From: JAWLGW01 sp964569055
GTDB lineage: Bacteria; Planctomycetota; J058
Assembly (NCBI GenBank): GCA_964569055.1
Contig: CAZMSZ010000033.1
Span: forward strand, 1-33,749
Direction of reading: 5' to 3'
DNA: 33,749 nucleotides
Below are positions 7,469 through 15,958 of the stretch, one piece after another. Below the pieces are notes generated by a model. It was not told the origin of the DNA. It searched no databases and worked only from the letters and a program-made list of their open reading frames with translations. Each line of letters begins with the position of its first letter. Position 1 is the first letter of the stretch. Position numbers and translations under genes: made by a program.

Positions 7469-8461
7469 CTACCAGCCGCCGACGTCAGAACCAGCCCGCG
7501 TGGCCGGTCGCTCCGAGGGAGCGGGCGTCTCGGCCCCCTCGCCGAGGAGGGCCTCGACCTCCGCGCGGCCGCGCTCGGCGCGCTCGCGGTCCCGCTGCCG
7601 GAGGCGCTCGATCTCGGCAGCGGAGGCCTCGGGAGCGACGGCCCCGCTCTCCACCTTGGCCATGACCTGGTTGATCCGAGCGCCCTCCGCCTCTCCCTCG
7701 TAGCGGAGCGCCGCCTCGTAGTCGGCGCGCGCCCCTTCGAGGTCGCCGAGCAGCCGCCGCGTGTCGCCGCGCACCCGATAGGTGAGCGTGCGCGACCAGG
7801 TGTACGACGAGAAGCCGCGCGCTCCGATCCGCAGCGCCGCGTCGAGGTCCGCCCGCGCCCCTTGGAGGTCGCCCGCCAGGCGGCGCGCGTAGCCGCGGTT
7901 GTGGAGCGCGAGGGTGTAGTCGGGCCGCAGCTCGAGCGCCTTGGTGTAGTCGGCGATCGCGTCTGGGAGCCGTCCCAGCCGCCGCTTCGCGTTGGCGCGG
8001 TTCGCGAGCGCGTAGGGGTTGTCGGGGAACACCGCCAGCGCCTCGTCGTAGGCCGCCACCGCGTCCGCGTAGCGCTTCGCGTCGAGCAGCGCATCCGCCC
8101 GGCGCACCTCGGGTTGCCGCGAGTAGAACTGAGGCTCGGGGAACTCCCCGTGCGGCGGCCAGGCCGGGTCCTCCACAGCCAGCACGCCCGCCGCCCAGCC
8201 CGACCGCGTCGAGAAGCGCTCGGGCCGAACCGACGACACGCAGGCCCCGAGCACGACGAGCGCCCCAAGCGCCGCGACCACCCGAGCCCCCCGCCCCCAA
8301 CCCTTCCCCACTTCCCGCCGCACCGGCGTGGCGCAACCCAGGGTAGGACACCGCGCCAGGTCCGCCGCGCAGTCGTCGTGGAGCAACGTACGGCAGCGCG
8401 AACACGCGCTCGACCGCGCCGCGAGCGCCCCATGACAGTACGCACAGCGAAGGCCAGCCAC
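7469..8461 (-). CDS. RING-like zinc finger, membrane-anchored TPR protein
   Basis: 330-aa protein of unknown function. The N-terminus has a cross-brace-like set of zinc ligands: Cys6/Cys9, Cys20/Cys23, His28/Cys31, Cys38/Cys43, resembling prokaryotic RING-type fingers. A single membrane segment lies at about 58-73 (VVAALGALVVLGACVSS). At least four TPR units follow (about 120-270; ANAKRRLGRLPDAIADYTKALELRPD, split here by eye), then a charged helical tail. Start is GTG 8461, right after GGAG; the Cys pairs require this early start. The zinc finger would be cytoplasmic and the TPRs periplasmic if the positive-inside rule holds (RR and KGWGRG precede the segment). The peptidase pair lies 45 bp downstream but has its own -10; joint function is uncertain. 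Confidence 0.78.
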   Translation of the reverse strand: MAGLRCAYCHGALAARSSACSRCRTLLHDDCAADLARCPTLGCATPVRREVGKGWGRGARVVAALGALVVLGACVSSVRPERFSTRSGWAAGVLAVEDPAWPPHGEFPEPQFYSRQPEVRRADALLDAKRYADAVAAYDEALAVFPDNPYALANRANAKRRLGRLPDAIADYTKALELRPDYTLALHNRGYARRLAGDLQGARADLDAALRIGARGFSSYTWSRTLTYRVRGDTRRLLGDLEGARADYEAALRYEGEAEGARINQVMAKVESGAVAPEASAAEIERLRQRDRERAERGRAEVEALLGEGAETPAPSERPATRAGSDVGGW

Positions 8462-8520
8462 CTCCGCACCCTAGCCAAGGACCGCCGATCCGTCGAACGC
8501 TCCCCCGCGCCGGGGCCTTG

Positions 8521-9131
8521 CACGCGACAGCTCACACCTCGGCCTGCCCCGAGGCGTAACCGTCCAAGCGACAGCTCACACCTCGGCCGGCCCCGAGGCG
8601 TGGCCGTCCAAGCGACAGCTCACACCTCGGCCTGCCCCGAGGCGTGGCCGTCCAAGCGACAGCTCACACCTCGGCCCGCCCCCAGGCGTGGCCGTCCAAG
8701 CGACAGCTCACACCTCGGCCTGCCCCGAGGCGTGGCCGTCCAAGCGACAGCTCACACCTCGGCCCGCCCCCAGGCGTGGCCGTCCAAGCGACAGCTCACA
8801 CCTCGGCCCGCCCCCAGGCGTGGCCGNNNNNNNNNNNNNNNNNNNNNNNNNNNNNNNNNNNNNNNNNNNNNNNNNNNNNNNNNNNNNNNNNNNNNNNNNN
8901 NNNNNNNNNNNNNNNNNNNNNNNNNNCAAGCGACAGCTCACACCTCGGCCCGCCCCCAGGCGTGGCCGTCCAAGCGACAGCACACACACCTCACCCAGCG
9001 AGGCGTGCCGCCTCAACCAGCGACAGCACCAAGCACGTCGTGCTCACCCCACGAGGCGTGGCCGTGCCAGCGACAGCATCACGTACGTGGCCGTCCCAGA
9101 GGGCGTGGCCGCACAACAGCGACAGCCCACT
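8521..9131 (+). repeat. 44-bp intergenic tandem-repeat array with AGCGACAGC core
   Basis: At least twelve units between the RING/TPR gene and the secretin gene; the 702-bp intergenic stretch holds little else. Seven 44-bp units begin at 8521, 8565, 8609, 8653, 8697, 8741 and 8785, then a 100-N gap, one more near-identical unit at 8927, then four diverged units with cores at 8973, 9019, 9069 and 9118. Each unit begins with (C/A)AGCGACAGC and most end with GAGGCGTGGCCGTC or CAGGCGTGGCCGTC. Two versions occur, with CCTCGG/CCGAGG inverted arms (units 1-3, 5) or a CCCCCAGG variant that breaks one pair. No stop codon occurs in any plus-strand frame of the regular units, but no protein is inferred. 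Confidence 0.9.
8827..8926. other. Assembly gap (100 N) inside the 44-bp array
   Basis: A run of exactly 100 N, a conventional placeholder, within the tandem array. The true number of repeat units is therefore unknown and probably larger than twelve. Confidence 0.95.
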
Positions 9132-9176
9132 CAATTCGCAGTAATCGTCGGCGAAGCCGACGATTACTGCGAATTG
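9132..9176. terminator. Perfect 21-bp inverted repeat over the secretin stop codon
   Basis: Arms 9132-9152 and 9156-9176 are exact reverse complements with a GAA/TTC loop. The right arm holds the last codons (Phe-Asn-Ser-Gln) and stop of the secretin gene and the left arm lies just beyond the stop. The stem could end transcription or protect the mRNA 3' end; there is no T tract, so intrinsic termination is unproven. Confidence 0.7.
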
Positions 9177-11911
9177 AAGCGCTTACGCTCCTCCTCGCGC
9201 AGCGCGATCGTGCGCGCGGTCACGAGGATCAGCAGGCTCTCGGTCTCGTAGAGCTCGGCCTGGCGGCTGAACAGGAGGTTCAGGATCGGGATCCGATCGA
9301 TGAACGGGACGCCGGCCCGCTCCTCCTTGTTGTTGATCTTGCGGAAGCCGCCGAGGAGGGCGGTGCCGCCGTCGGGGAGGGTGACCGAGGTGAAGACCTC
9401 CTGGAGGGTCACCTCGGGCACCTCGATGTTCACGTTGATGGCGGCGTTGCTGATCGTGCCCAGGTTGACCGGGATCGTGCGGAACGAGCCGTTCACCAGG
9501 GTCGCCAGCGTGGGGCGCACGTCGAGCGTGATGTACTTGCGGTCCGAGCTGATCGTGGGGCGCACGTCGAGGACCACGCCCTCCTGGAACGTCTCGATGA
9601 TCGGGTCGGCCACCTCGGCCACCACCAGGCCCGTGCCGCCCGACGACAGCTCGTAGTCGGAGATGTAGGCGCGCTGGGTGATCACCGACACGCTCACCCG
9701 CTGGCGGTTGGCCGCGGTCACCACCGGCGCGTCGACCAGCTTGCGCCGGCCGTTCTCCTCCTCGGCGCGCAGGATCGCGCTGAGCTGGAACGGGTCGAGC
9801 AGCGTGGCCGCCAGCGACATGCCCTTGTGGGGCGTGCCCGCGCTGACGCCGGTGCCGTTGAGCCGATCGCCCGCGAAGTAGGCCGCGCCGCCCGAGAGGA
9901 TGTTCTGGCTCCGGCCGCCGAACATGTTCGTGCCGAAGAAGTTGACCGGGCTGTTCGGGTTGGGGTTGACCGGACCGAGGCGGCTCGAGCGACCACCGCC
10001 CGACGGGATCTGGCGGCCGAAGCCCATGTCCTGGCCGCCGGGGTTGGAGTTCGGGTTGGGGTTGTCGTCGAGGTCCATCGGGAAGCCGAAGGTCGGCCCG
10101 AGGGAGCGGCCGAGGCCGCGCAGGTCGATCCCGATGTCGCGGAGGAAGTCGTCGGTCATCCGCACGAACCGCGTCTCGACCTGCACGAACATCCCGGTGT
10201 TGCGGCGCAGGTTGTCGAGCACGTGGCGGATCTGGGCGTGGATCGGGCGGGTCTGGTTGATGATCACCTGCCCGCGGTGGATCTCGATCGAGGCCGGCTC
10301 CTCCCAGTTGTCCTCGCCGACCGAGTTCGTGATGATCTGCTCGAGCTGGTCGGGGTCGATGACGACGCCCTCCCCCTCCTCCTCGTCCTCGAACGTGAAG
10401 CCGCCGCCGGCGCCGCTGCTGCTGCCGCCGCTGCTGTCGCCCGCGACCTTGATCCGGTCGCCGGGGAAGTCGGGCACGCGGCTGAGGATGTCCTGGACGT
10501 CGTAGATGTCGAGGTAGCAGTCGCCGCGCGCCTCCTCCGGCTCGGTGATCAGCAACGTCTCGTTGCGGAACGTCATGGCGAGGCCGGTCTGCTCGAGGAT
10601 GATCTTGAGCGCGTCCTCGAGCAGGATGTCGCGCAGCCGCAGCTGGACCGTCTTCTCCTCGGTGTCGACCGAGCCGCCGACCGTGATGTTGAGGCCGGTG
10701 ATGTCCTGCAGGAAGCTGACGACCTCGGCGAAGGGCGTGTCGGGGAAGTTCAGCGTGACCGTGCGCGAGGCGAGGAGCTGCTTGACGCTGCGCACCCACT
10801 CGGGCTCGTCCTGCTCCTCGTCGGCGATGCCCGGCTCACGCTGGACGATCCTCGCCCAGGTCTCCTTGTCGGGGAACTGGACCCCGTCCGGCATGTAGGG
10901 GATGGCCGCGTTGGCCGCCGCGAGCTCGTTGAGCCGGGTGTTGTACTCGTTGTCGTCGAAGTTGCGCTCCTCGGCCCGGGTGTGGCGACCCTGGATCGCG
11001 AGCTCCCGCAGCTTGTGCGCCTCGCTGTTGTTCGGGTCCTTCTCGAGGACCTCGGTCAGCGTCTCCTCGGCGGCGCCGTACTGGCGCAGCGTGATCTGGT
11101 CGAGGGCGCGCCGCAGCAGCAGCTCGACGGCGCGGCGCCGCTCCGACTCGTAGCGCTTGCGCTCGGCGTCGGCCGCCGCGAGGGCCCGGCGCTCGCGCTC
11201 GTCCTGCTCGTCGAGCTCGCGCCGGCGCTGCTCGCCGCGCGCCTCGACGATCAGCCGGCGCGCCTCCTCCTCGACCGTGCCGTTGTCGATCGGGTAGGGG
11301 AACCAGCGGATCTTCTCGAGCACCTGCTCGAACCGCACGATCGCGCGGTCGAACTGCCCGGCGTCCTTGAGCTGCTTGCCCTCGGCGAACAGGCGCTGCA
11401 GGTCCTCGCGCTCCTGCTCGACCGCGACCTTGCGCTCGTTGCTGATGACCTCGGCGATCGTCTTGAACTCCGCCTGGCGGTTGCCGGCGAGGAGCTGCGC
11501 CATCAGCTCGTAGTGCCGGATCGTGGCGTCGTTGGGCGTCGCCTCGCGGGCCCGGGCGAAGTTCTCGGCCGCCTTCTCGTAGTCGAACTGCTCGTAGAAG
11601 CGCTTGCCGATCTCGAAGTAGTGCCGGGCGAGCGCGGCGCGCTCCTGGTCGCGCAGGCTCAGCTCCTTGGCCAGCTCGTCGAGCCGCGGGTCCGAGCCGG
11701 CGGGGCCGTCGGGCGGGCCCTGCGGCCCCTCGGCCGCCGCGGCCTCCTTCTTCTCGCCGCCGGGGGCGGCGTCGCCCTCCTTGGCGCCGGGGTCGGTCGC
11801 GCCAGTCGCCTCGGGCTGGCGCTCGGGCTCGGCGGGATCGGAGGCGCACCCGGTCCAGGCCAGGAGCAGGGCGGCGGCGCCGAGAACACGCGCGTGTCGG
11901 TGGACCAGCAT
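9164..11911 (-). CDS. TPR-secretin outer-membrane lipoprotein (GspD/PilQ type)
   Basis: 915-aa outer-membrane channel of the type II secretion/type IV pilus secretin family. The lipobox AWTGC gives acylated Cys22. Residues 85-320 carry TPR-like helices (GKRFYEQFDYEKAAENFARA; AAEETLTEVLEKDPNN). An STN/N0-like domain lies at about 383-456, a second ring-building domain at about 545-580, and the secretin domain from about 575 to 895, ending in the typical VTLPDGGTALLGGF...PFIDRIPILNLLF. An Asn/Gly-rich loop (about 616-676) interrupts the secretin N-half. ATG 11911 is chosen for the lipoprotein signal; a promoter TTGACC-18-TACAAA lies about 150 nt upstream. No ATPase, platform or peptidase genes adjoin it; the nearest related gene is a prepilin 13 kb away. 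Planctomycetes and Akkermansia have comparable TPR-secretins. Confidence 0.92.
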   Translation of the reverse strand: MLVHRHARVLGAAALLLAWTGCASDPAEPERQPEATGATDPGAKEGDAAPGGEKKEAAAAEGPQGPPDGPAGSDPRLDELAKELSLRDQERAALARHYFEIGKRFYEQFDYEKAAENFARAREATPNDATIRHYELMAQLLAGNRQAEFKTIAEVISNERKVAVEQEREDLQRLFAEGKQLKDAGQFDRAIVRFEQVLEKIRWFPYPIDNGTVEEEARRLIVEARGEQRRRELDEQDERERRALAAADAERKRYESERRRAVELLLRRALDQITLRQYGAAEETLTEVLEKDPNNSEAHKLRELAIQGRHTRAEERNFDDNEYNTRLNELAAANAAIPYMPDGVQFPDKETWARIVQREPGIADEEQDEPEWVRSVKQLLASRTVTLNFPDTPFAEVVSFLQDITGLNITVGGSVDTEEKTVQLRLRDILLEDALKIILEQTGLAMTFRNETLLITEPEEARGDCYLDIYDVQDILSRVPDFPGDRIKVAGDSSGGSSSGAGGGFTFEDEEEGEGVVIDPDQLEQIITNSVGEDNWEEPASIEIHRGQVIINQTRPIHAQIRHVLDNLRRNTGMFVQVETRFVRMTDDFLRDIGIDLRGLGRSLGPTFGFPMDLDDNPNPNSNPGGQDMGFGRQIPSGGGRSSRLGPVNPNPNSPVNFFGTNMFGGRSQNILSGGAAYFAGDRLNGTGVSAGTPHKGMSLAATLLDPFQLSAILRAEEENGRRKLVDAPVVTAANRQRVSVSVITQRAYISDYELSSGGTGLVVAEVADPIIETFQEGVVLDVRPTISSDRKYITLDVRPTLATLVNGSFRTIPVNLGTISNAAINVNIEVPEVTLQEVFTSVTLPDGGTALLGGFRKINNKEERAGVPFIDRIPILNLLFSRQAELYETESLLILVTARTIALREEERKRFNSQ

Positions 11912-12060
11912 GCGAGAGGACCTCTGGCCGAAGGATGGGGCCGTGGAGTGGCGTGCTCCGGAAGACGACGCCTCGTGCACCATGCGCGGCGCTAACCTTA
12001 GGCCCCGGCTGTCACCGAGGAGTCACCGCCCAGCGTCGCGTCGTCCACGAGGGCCGGGGT

Positions 12061-12090
12061 TTGTAGCAAAGGCGGCGGAGCGGGGTCAAG
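12061..12090 (-). promoter_or_regulatory. Sigma70-type promoter for the secretin gene
   Basis: Minus strand TTGACC (five of six), 18-nt spacer, TACAAA (four of six). It lies between the YihY gene and the secretin gene and points at the latter, giving a leader of roughly 140 nt. Confidence 0.55.
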
Positions 12091-12130
12091 CCGCTGCGGG
12101 CCAATGAGTTCGGCCCCCGCGACCGGGACG

Positions 12131-13909
12131 CTACTCGCGAGGCTCGCTCGCCGCGTCGGCCGGCTCCGGCGAGCGGAGGGAGCCCAGCCGGGCGGTCCCC
12201 GAGGCGCGGGCCGCCTCCTTGGCGACGATGGCCACGGCCATCGTCTCGGGGTCGTCGGCCGCGAGGGCCGCTCCGGCCGCGGCGAGCTCGTCCACCAGCT
12301 GCCGCAGGGTCACGCGCGCCGAGAGCGCGCGCGCGGCCGACTCGGCCCGGTCGAGGTGGCGCCGCACGACGTCGAGGTCCGCGCCGGCGCTCAGCTCGAA
12401 CGAGATCCCGCGCCGCTCCCGCAGCGAGTCGAGCACGTCGCCCATGGTGATCCGGTCGAGCGGGCGCGCCGGCACGTAGCCGCGCTCGTCGTCGTCGCGC
12501 TCGAGCTCGCGCAACAGGCCGTCTTGCGTCAGGTGGAACAGCAAGCTGGCGCACAGGCTGAGCGGCGCGCCGATGCGGGCGCCGAGCAGGTCGAGGCGCG
12601 GCGGGCGCTCGCCGCGCTCGAACGCCAGGCCGATCGCCGCGCACAGCCGCAGCGCCACCATCTCGGTGCAGGCCGCGCTGGTGTCGGTGGCGAGCTCCTC
12701 CTTGCGCTGGCTCTTGAGGTTCTGCGCCGCGAACGAGACCTCGGCCCCCAGGATCACGATCAGCCAGGTCAGGTAGAGCCAGAACATGGTGATCGGGATC
12801 GTGGCCAGCGAGCCGTACACGGCGTTGTAGCGGACCAGCGTGGCCGACGAGAGCGCGAGGGCCCACTTGGTCCCCGTCCACAGGAGCGCGGCCGTCACCG
12901 CGCCGATCAGCGCGGGCCGGAGCCGGACGCGCGTGTTGGGGAACAGGGCGTACAGCAGCGTGAAGGTGAACAGGGTCAGCCCGAGCGCCACCCAGTCGAA
13001 CCCGGCGCTGTCGTCGGCGGAGCGGGTGCCGAACAGGATCTGCTCGAGGCTGGGCTCCCCCTGCGCGCGCGCCCGCGCCTCGAGGTCGGCGGCGAACACC
13101 CCGCCCACTCCGTCGAACGCGAAGCGCGGCCCGGCGGCGCTCGCCTGGTCCGCCTCGCCCGGCTCCTCGGAGCCCCACACCAGCGAGGCGCCGACGTCGC
13201 GCCCCCAGGTGGTCCAGCCCGCCACCGACGACTGCAGGCTCGAGCCCTGCACCAGCGCGGTGCCGAGCAGGATCGGCCCCATGGTGGCGATGCACCAGTA
13301 GGTCACGAACTTGTTGATGAACGAGCGGCTGCGCTTGATCTGCCAGATGTCGTTGAGCGTCTTCTCGAGCGTGCTGAGCAGCGCGATGATCGTGAAGAAC
13401 AGGAACACGAAGAACGACAGCCCGGCCACGCCGCCCGAGCCCTGCAGGTTGGCGACCAGGTCGTTGAGCCAGCGCGAGAGGACGGCGGCCTGCTCGGGGG
13501 AGGCGGCCAGCGCGTCCACCACGAACGTCTCGAGCCGGCCGCGGGCCTCATCGCCGCGCCCCGAGACCGAGAACACCGCCACCATGATCGCGAAGGCCGG
13601 GACCAGCGCGAGCATGGTGGTGTAGGTCAGCGCCATGGCCTGCTGCTGCGCGCGGCTGGCGACGAACGCCCGGCCGACGAGGTAGAGCATGCGCAGCGCC
13701 ACGGTGATCCGGGCCTGCGGCGGCGCCATGGCGGCCAGGTCCCAGCGCCAGATCGTCTCGCCGAGGAAGGTGCGGATCGCCTCGCGGGGCGAGCTCGCCT
13801 TGGCGAGGGCGTCCTTGACCACCGCGACGACGGTCCACTCCGTCGCCGCCGCGCGCCCCGCCGACTCCTCGTTCGCCCCCCCGGGCGTGCCCCCCTCGCC
13901 CCCGCTCAC
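12131..13909 (-). CDS. YihY/BrkB-family inner-membrane protein with C-terminal winged-helix-like domain
   Basis: 592-aa YihY (formerly ribonuclease BN-like/BrkB) family protein. Six membrane segments are visible at about 92-117, 160-182, 200-221, 304-324, 334-355 and 369-395, including the family stretch TLEKTLNDIW and the final TWLIVILGAEVSFAAQN. An unusually long loop of about 80 residues separates segments 3 and 4. Residues 405-592 are soluble; 415-500 resembles a winged helix (ALRLCAAIGLAF...LLFHLTQDGLL). The start GTG 13909 is 8 nt past the rmlB stop, so the gene is the last in the sugar-nucleotide operon. The family has been proposed to be transporters or flippases, without firm substrates. 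A link to polysaccharide export is an inference from context. Confidence 0.88.
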   Translation of the reverse strand: MSGGEGGTPGGANEESAGRAAATEWTVVAVVKDALAKASSPREAIRTFLGETIWRWDLAAMAPPQARITVALRMLYLVGRAFVASRAQQQAMALTYTTMLALVPAFAIMVAVFSVSGRGDEARGRLETFVVDALAASPEQAAVLSRWLNDLVANLQGSGGVAGLSFFVFLFFTIIALLSTLEKTLNDIWQIKRSRSFINKFVTYWCIATMGPILLGTALVQGSSLQSSVAGWTTWGRDVGASLVWGSEEPGEADQASAAGPRFAFDGVGGVFAADLEARARAQGEPSLEQILFGTRSADDSAGFDWVALGLTLFTFTLLYALFPNTRVRLRPALIGAVTAALLWTGTKWALALSSATLVRYNAVYGSLATIPITMFWLYLTWLIVILGAEVSFAAQNLKSQRKEELATDTSAACTEMVALRLCAAIGLAFERGERPPRLDLLGARIGAPLSLCASLLFHLTQDGLLRELERDDDERGYVPARPLDRITMGDVLDSLRERRGISFELSAGADLDVVRRHLDRAESAARALSARVTLRQLVDELAAAGAALAADDPETMAVAIVAKEAARASGTARLGSLRSPEPADAASEPRE

Positions 13910-13916
13910 GCGTCGA

Positions 13917-14960
13917 TCACGTCTTCAGGCCGAGCTTCCCGTAGTGGCCGCGGTAGTACTCCTCGAACGAGGCGTCCCGCAGCGGGCGCCACCAGTCCTC
14001 GTGGTCGCGGTACCAGGCGACGGTGCGCGCGAGGCCCTCCTCGAAGCTCACCGCCGGGGCGAACCCGAGCTCGCCTCGAGCGAGGCCGCAGTCGATCGCG
14101 TAGCGCCGGTCGTGGCCGGGGCGGTCGCCGACGAACTGGATCAGCGTCTCGGGCTTGCCGAGCGCGCCCAGGATCCCGCGCACCACGTCGATGTTCTTGC
14201 GCTCGCTCTCGCCGCCGAGGTTGTAGACCGCCCCGGGGCGGCCGCGCTGGAGGGCGGCCCAGACCCCGGCGCAGTTGTCGTCGACCCACAGCCAGTCGCG
14301 GATGTTCTGGCCGTCGCCGTAGACCGGCAGCGGCTTGTCCTCGAGCGCGTTGGTGATCATGAGCGGGATCAGCTTCTCGGGGAACTGGCGCGGGCCGTAG
14401 TTGTTCGAGGAGCGGGTGACCACCGCCCACAGCTCGTGGGTGCGCGCGAACGCCTGCACCAGCAGGTCGGCGCCGGCCTTGGTCGCCGAGTAGGGGTTGC
14501 GCGGGTTGAGCGGCGTGTCCTCGCGGAACAGGCCGTCGCCGTCGTCGCCGAGGTCGCCGTACACCTCGTCGGTGGAGACCTGCAAGAAGCGCGGCGGCTC
14601 GACCCCGCGCTCGCGCACGCCGCGCACCGCCTCGAGCAGGCACAGCGCGCCCTCGATGTTGGTCTGCACGAAGCGGCGGGCCGCGAACAGGCTGCGGTCG
14701 ACGTGGCTCTCGGCGGCGAAGTTGATCACCGCCGTCGGCCGCTCCTCCTCGAGCAGCGCGCTCACCAGCTCGGCGTCGGCGATGTCGCCCTCGGCCAGGC
14801 GGAAGCGGCGGTCCGCCTCGAGCTCGGCCGCGTTCTCGCGCCGCCCCGAGTAGGTGAGGGCGTCGAGGCACACCAGCCGCTCGACCTCGCCCTGGGCGAG
14901 GGCGTGGCGCAGGAACGCCGAGCCGATGAAGCCGCAGCCGCCGGTGACGAGGAGTCGCAT
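13917..14960 (-). CDS. rmlB: dTDP-glucose 4,6-dehydratase
   Basis: 347-aa extended short-chain dehydrogenase of the RmlB/RfbB type, converting dTDP-glucose to dTDP-4-keto-6-deoxyglucose, the entry step to rhamnose and other deoxysugars. Visible marks are the NAD motif TGGCGFIG at the N-terminus, FAAESHVDRS, the STDEVYGD segment with the Asp-Glu active-site pair, Tyr157/Lys161 (NPYSATKAG), the NNYGPRQFPEKLIP loop and DWLWVDDNC. Length is normal for the family. ATG 14960 has GGAGC about 7 nt upstream. rmlA, rmlC and rmlD are not in the window. A 53-bp gap separates it from the decarboxylase gene. A related UDP-GlcNAc 4,6-dehydratase is less likely given DEVYG and ESHVDRS. Confidence 0.93.
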   Translation of the reverse strand: MRLLVTGGCGFIGSAFLRHALAQGEVERLVCLDALTYSGRRENAAELEADRRFRLAEGDIADAELVSALLEEERPTAVINFAAESHVDRSLFAARRFVQTNIEGALCLLEAVRGVRERGVEPPRFLQVSTDEVYGDLGDDGDGLFREDTPLNPRNPYSATKAGADLLVQAFARTHELWAVVTRSSNNYGPRQFPEKLIPLMITNALEDKPLPVYGDGQNIRDWLWVDDNCAGVWAALQRGRPGAVYNLGGESERKNIDVVRGILGALGKPETLIQFVGDRPGHDRRYAIDCGLARGELGFAPAVSFEEGLARTVAWYRDHEDWWRPLRDASFEEYYRGHYGKLGLKT

Positions 14961-15013
14961 GGTCTGCTCCAGATCCTAGCCGGGCCGGCGCGCGAGCGCC
15001 CGCGGGCCCGGCC

Positions 15014-15958
15014 TCAGCGCGCCGCCTCCAGGCGACTGCGGAAGTCGGCGATCGTCCGCTCGAACCCGTCGCGCCGCGAGACGGTCGGGCTCCAGCCGAG
15101 CAGGTCGCGGGCCCGCGAGATGTCCGGGCGGCGGACCTTGGGGTCGCCCGGCGGCAGCGGGTGGTGCGCGATCTCGCTGCGCGACCCGGTCAGCTCGATC
15201 ACCTCCTGCGCCACCTCGAGCAGCGTGACCTCGTCGGGGTTCCCGATGTTGACCGGCTCCCACACGTCCGAGGCGAGCAGCAGGTCGATCCCGCGCACGA
15301 GGTCGGAGACGTGGCCGAACGAGCGGGTCTGCCGCCCGTCGCCGTACACCGTGAGCGGCTCGCCGCGCAGGGCCTGCGTGATGAAGTTGGGGAGCGCGCG
15401 CCCGTCGTCGAGCTGCATGCGCTCGCCGAAGGTGTTGAAGATCCGCACGATCCGCGTCTCGAGCCCGTGCACCCGGCGGTAGGCCATGGTCATGGCCTCG
15501 GCGAAGCGCTTGGCCTCGTCGTAGACCCCCCGGATCCCGATCGGGTTGACCCGGCCGAGGTAGGACTCGGGCTGGGGGTTGACCTCGGGGTCGCCGTAGA
15601 CCTCGCTGGTCGAGGCGAGCAGGAACCGGGCGCCCTTGGCCTTGGCCAGCCCGAGCGCGTTGTGGGTCCCGAGCGCGCCGACCTTGAGGATCTGGATCGG
15701 GATCCGCTCGAAGTCGGCGGGGCTGGCCGGCGAGGCGAAGTGGAGCACGTTGTCGACCGGCCCCTCGACCTCGATGTACTTGGTCACGTCGTGGAGCACG
15801 AACCGGAAGGCGTCGCCCCCCTCGAGGTGCGTGACGTTGTCGCGGCTGCCGGTCAGCAGGTTGTCGATGCAGACGACCGCGTGCCCCTTGGCGAGGAAGT
15901 GCTCGCACAGGTGCGAGCCAATGAACCCCGCCCCTCCCGTGATGACCGTCCGCGGCAC
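15014..15958 (-). CDS. uxs: UDP-glucuronate decarboxylase (UDP-xylose synthase)
   Basis: 314-aa short-chain dehydrogenase that decarboxylates UDP-glucuronate to UDP-xylose using bound NAD. Evidence: GGAGFIGSHL at the N-terminus, HFASPASP, the STSEVYGDP segment, Tyr146/Lys150 (GVYDEAKRFAE) and the diagnostic UXS string RIFNTFGERMQLDDGRALPNF (residues near 172-192, shown here in part: RIFNTFGERM, DDGRALPNFI). It starts with GTG directly abutting the stop of the UDP-glucose dehydrogenase gene (TGAGTG), so the two enzymes of consecutive steps are translated together. Length matches cytosolic bacterial UXS enzymes; there is no N-terminal membrane anchor as in plant and animal forms. Confidence 0.93.
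   Translation of the reverse strand: MPRTVITGGAGFIGSHLCEHFLAKGHAVVCIDNLLTGSRDNVTHLEGGDAFRFVLHDVTKYIEVEGPVDNVLHFASPASPADFERIPIQILKVGALGTHNALGLAKAKGARFLLASTSEVYGDPEVNPQPESYLGRVNPIGIRGVYDEAKRFAEAMTMAYRRVHGLETRIVRIFNTFGERMQLDDGRALPNFITQALRGEPLTVYGDGRQTRSFGHVSDLVRGIDLLLASDVWEPVNIGNPDEVTLLEVAQEVIELTGSRSEIAHHPLPPGDPKVRRPDISRARDLLGWSPTVSRRDGFERTIADFRSRLEAAR

Noticed and set aside
8521..9131. CRISPR array
   Set aside because: The 44-bp units are identical throughout, including the part that would be spacer, and no cas genes are near; it is a minisatellite-like array.
8644..9144. Proteins encoded by the 44-bp array
   Set aside because: All plus frames are open simply because the unit has no stop codons; there is no ribosome-binding site and the regular sequence decays without regard to frame.
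7397..11995. A 1532-codon open frame on the plus strand across the repeat array and secretin gene
   Set aside because: It is antisense to well-supported genes, crosses an N gap, and has Arg/Pro/Ala-rich composition typical of shadow frames in GC-rich DNA.
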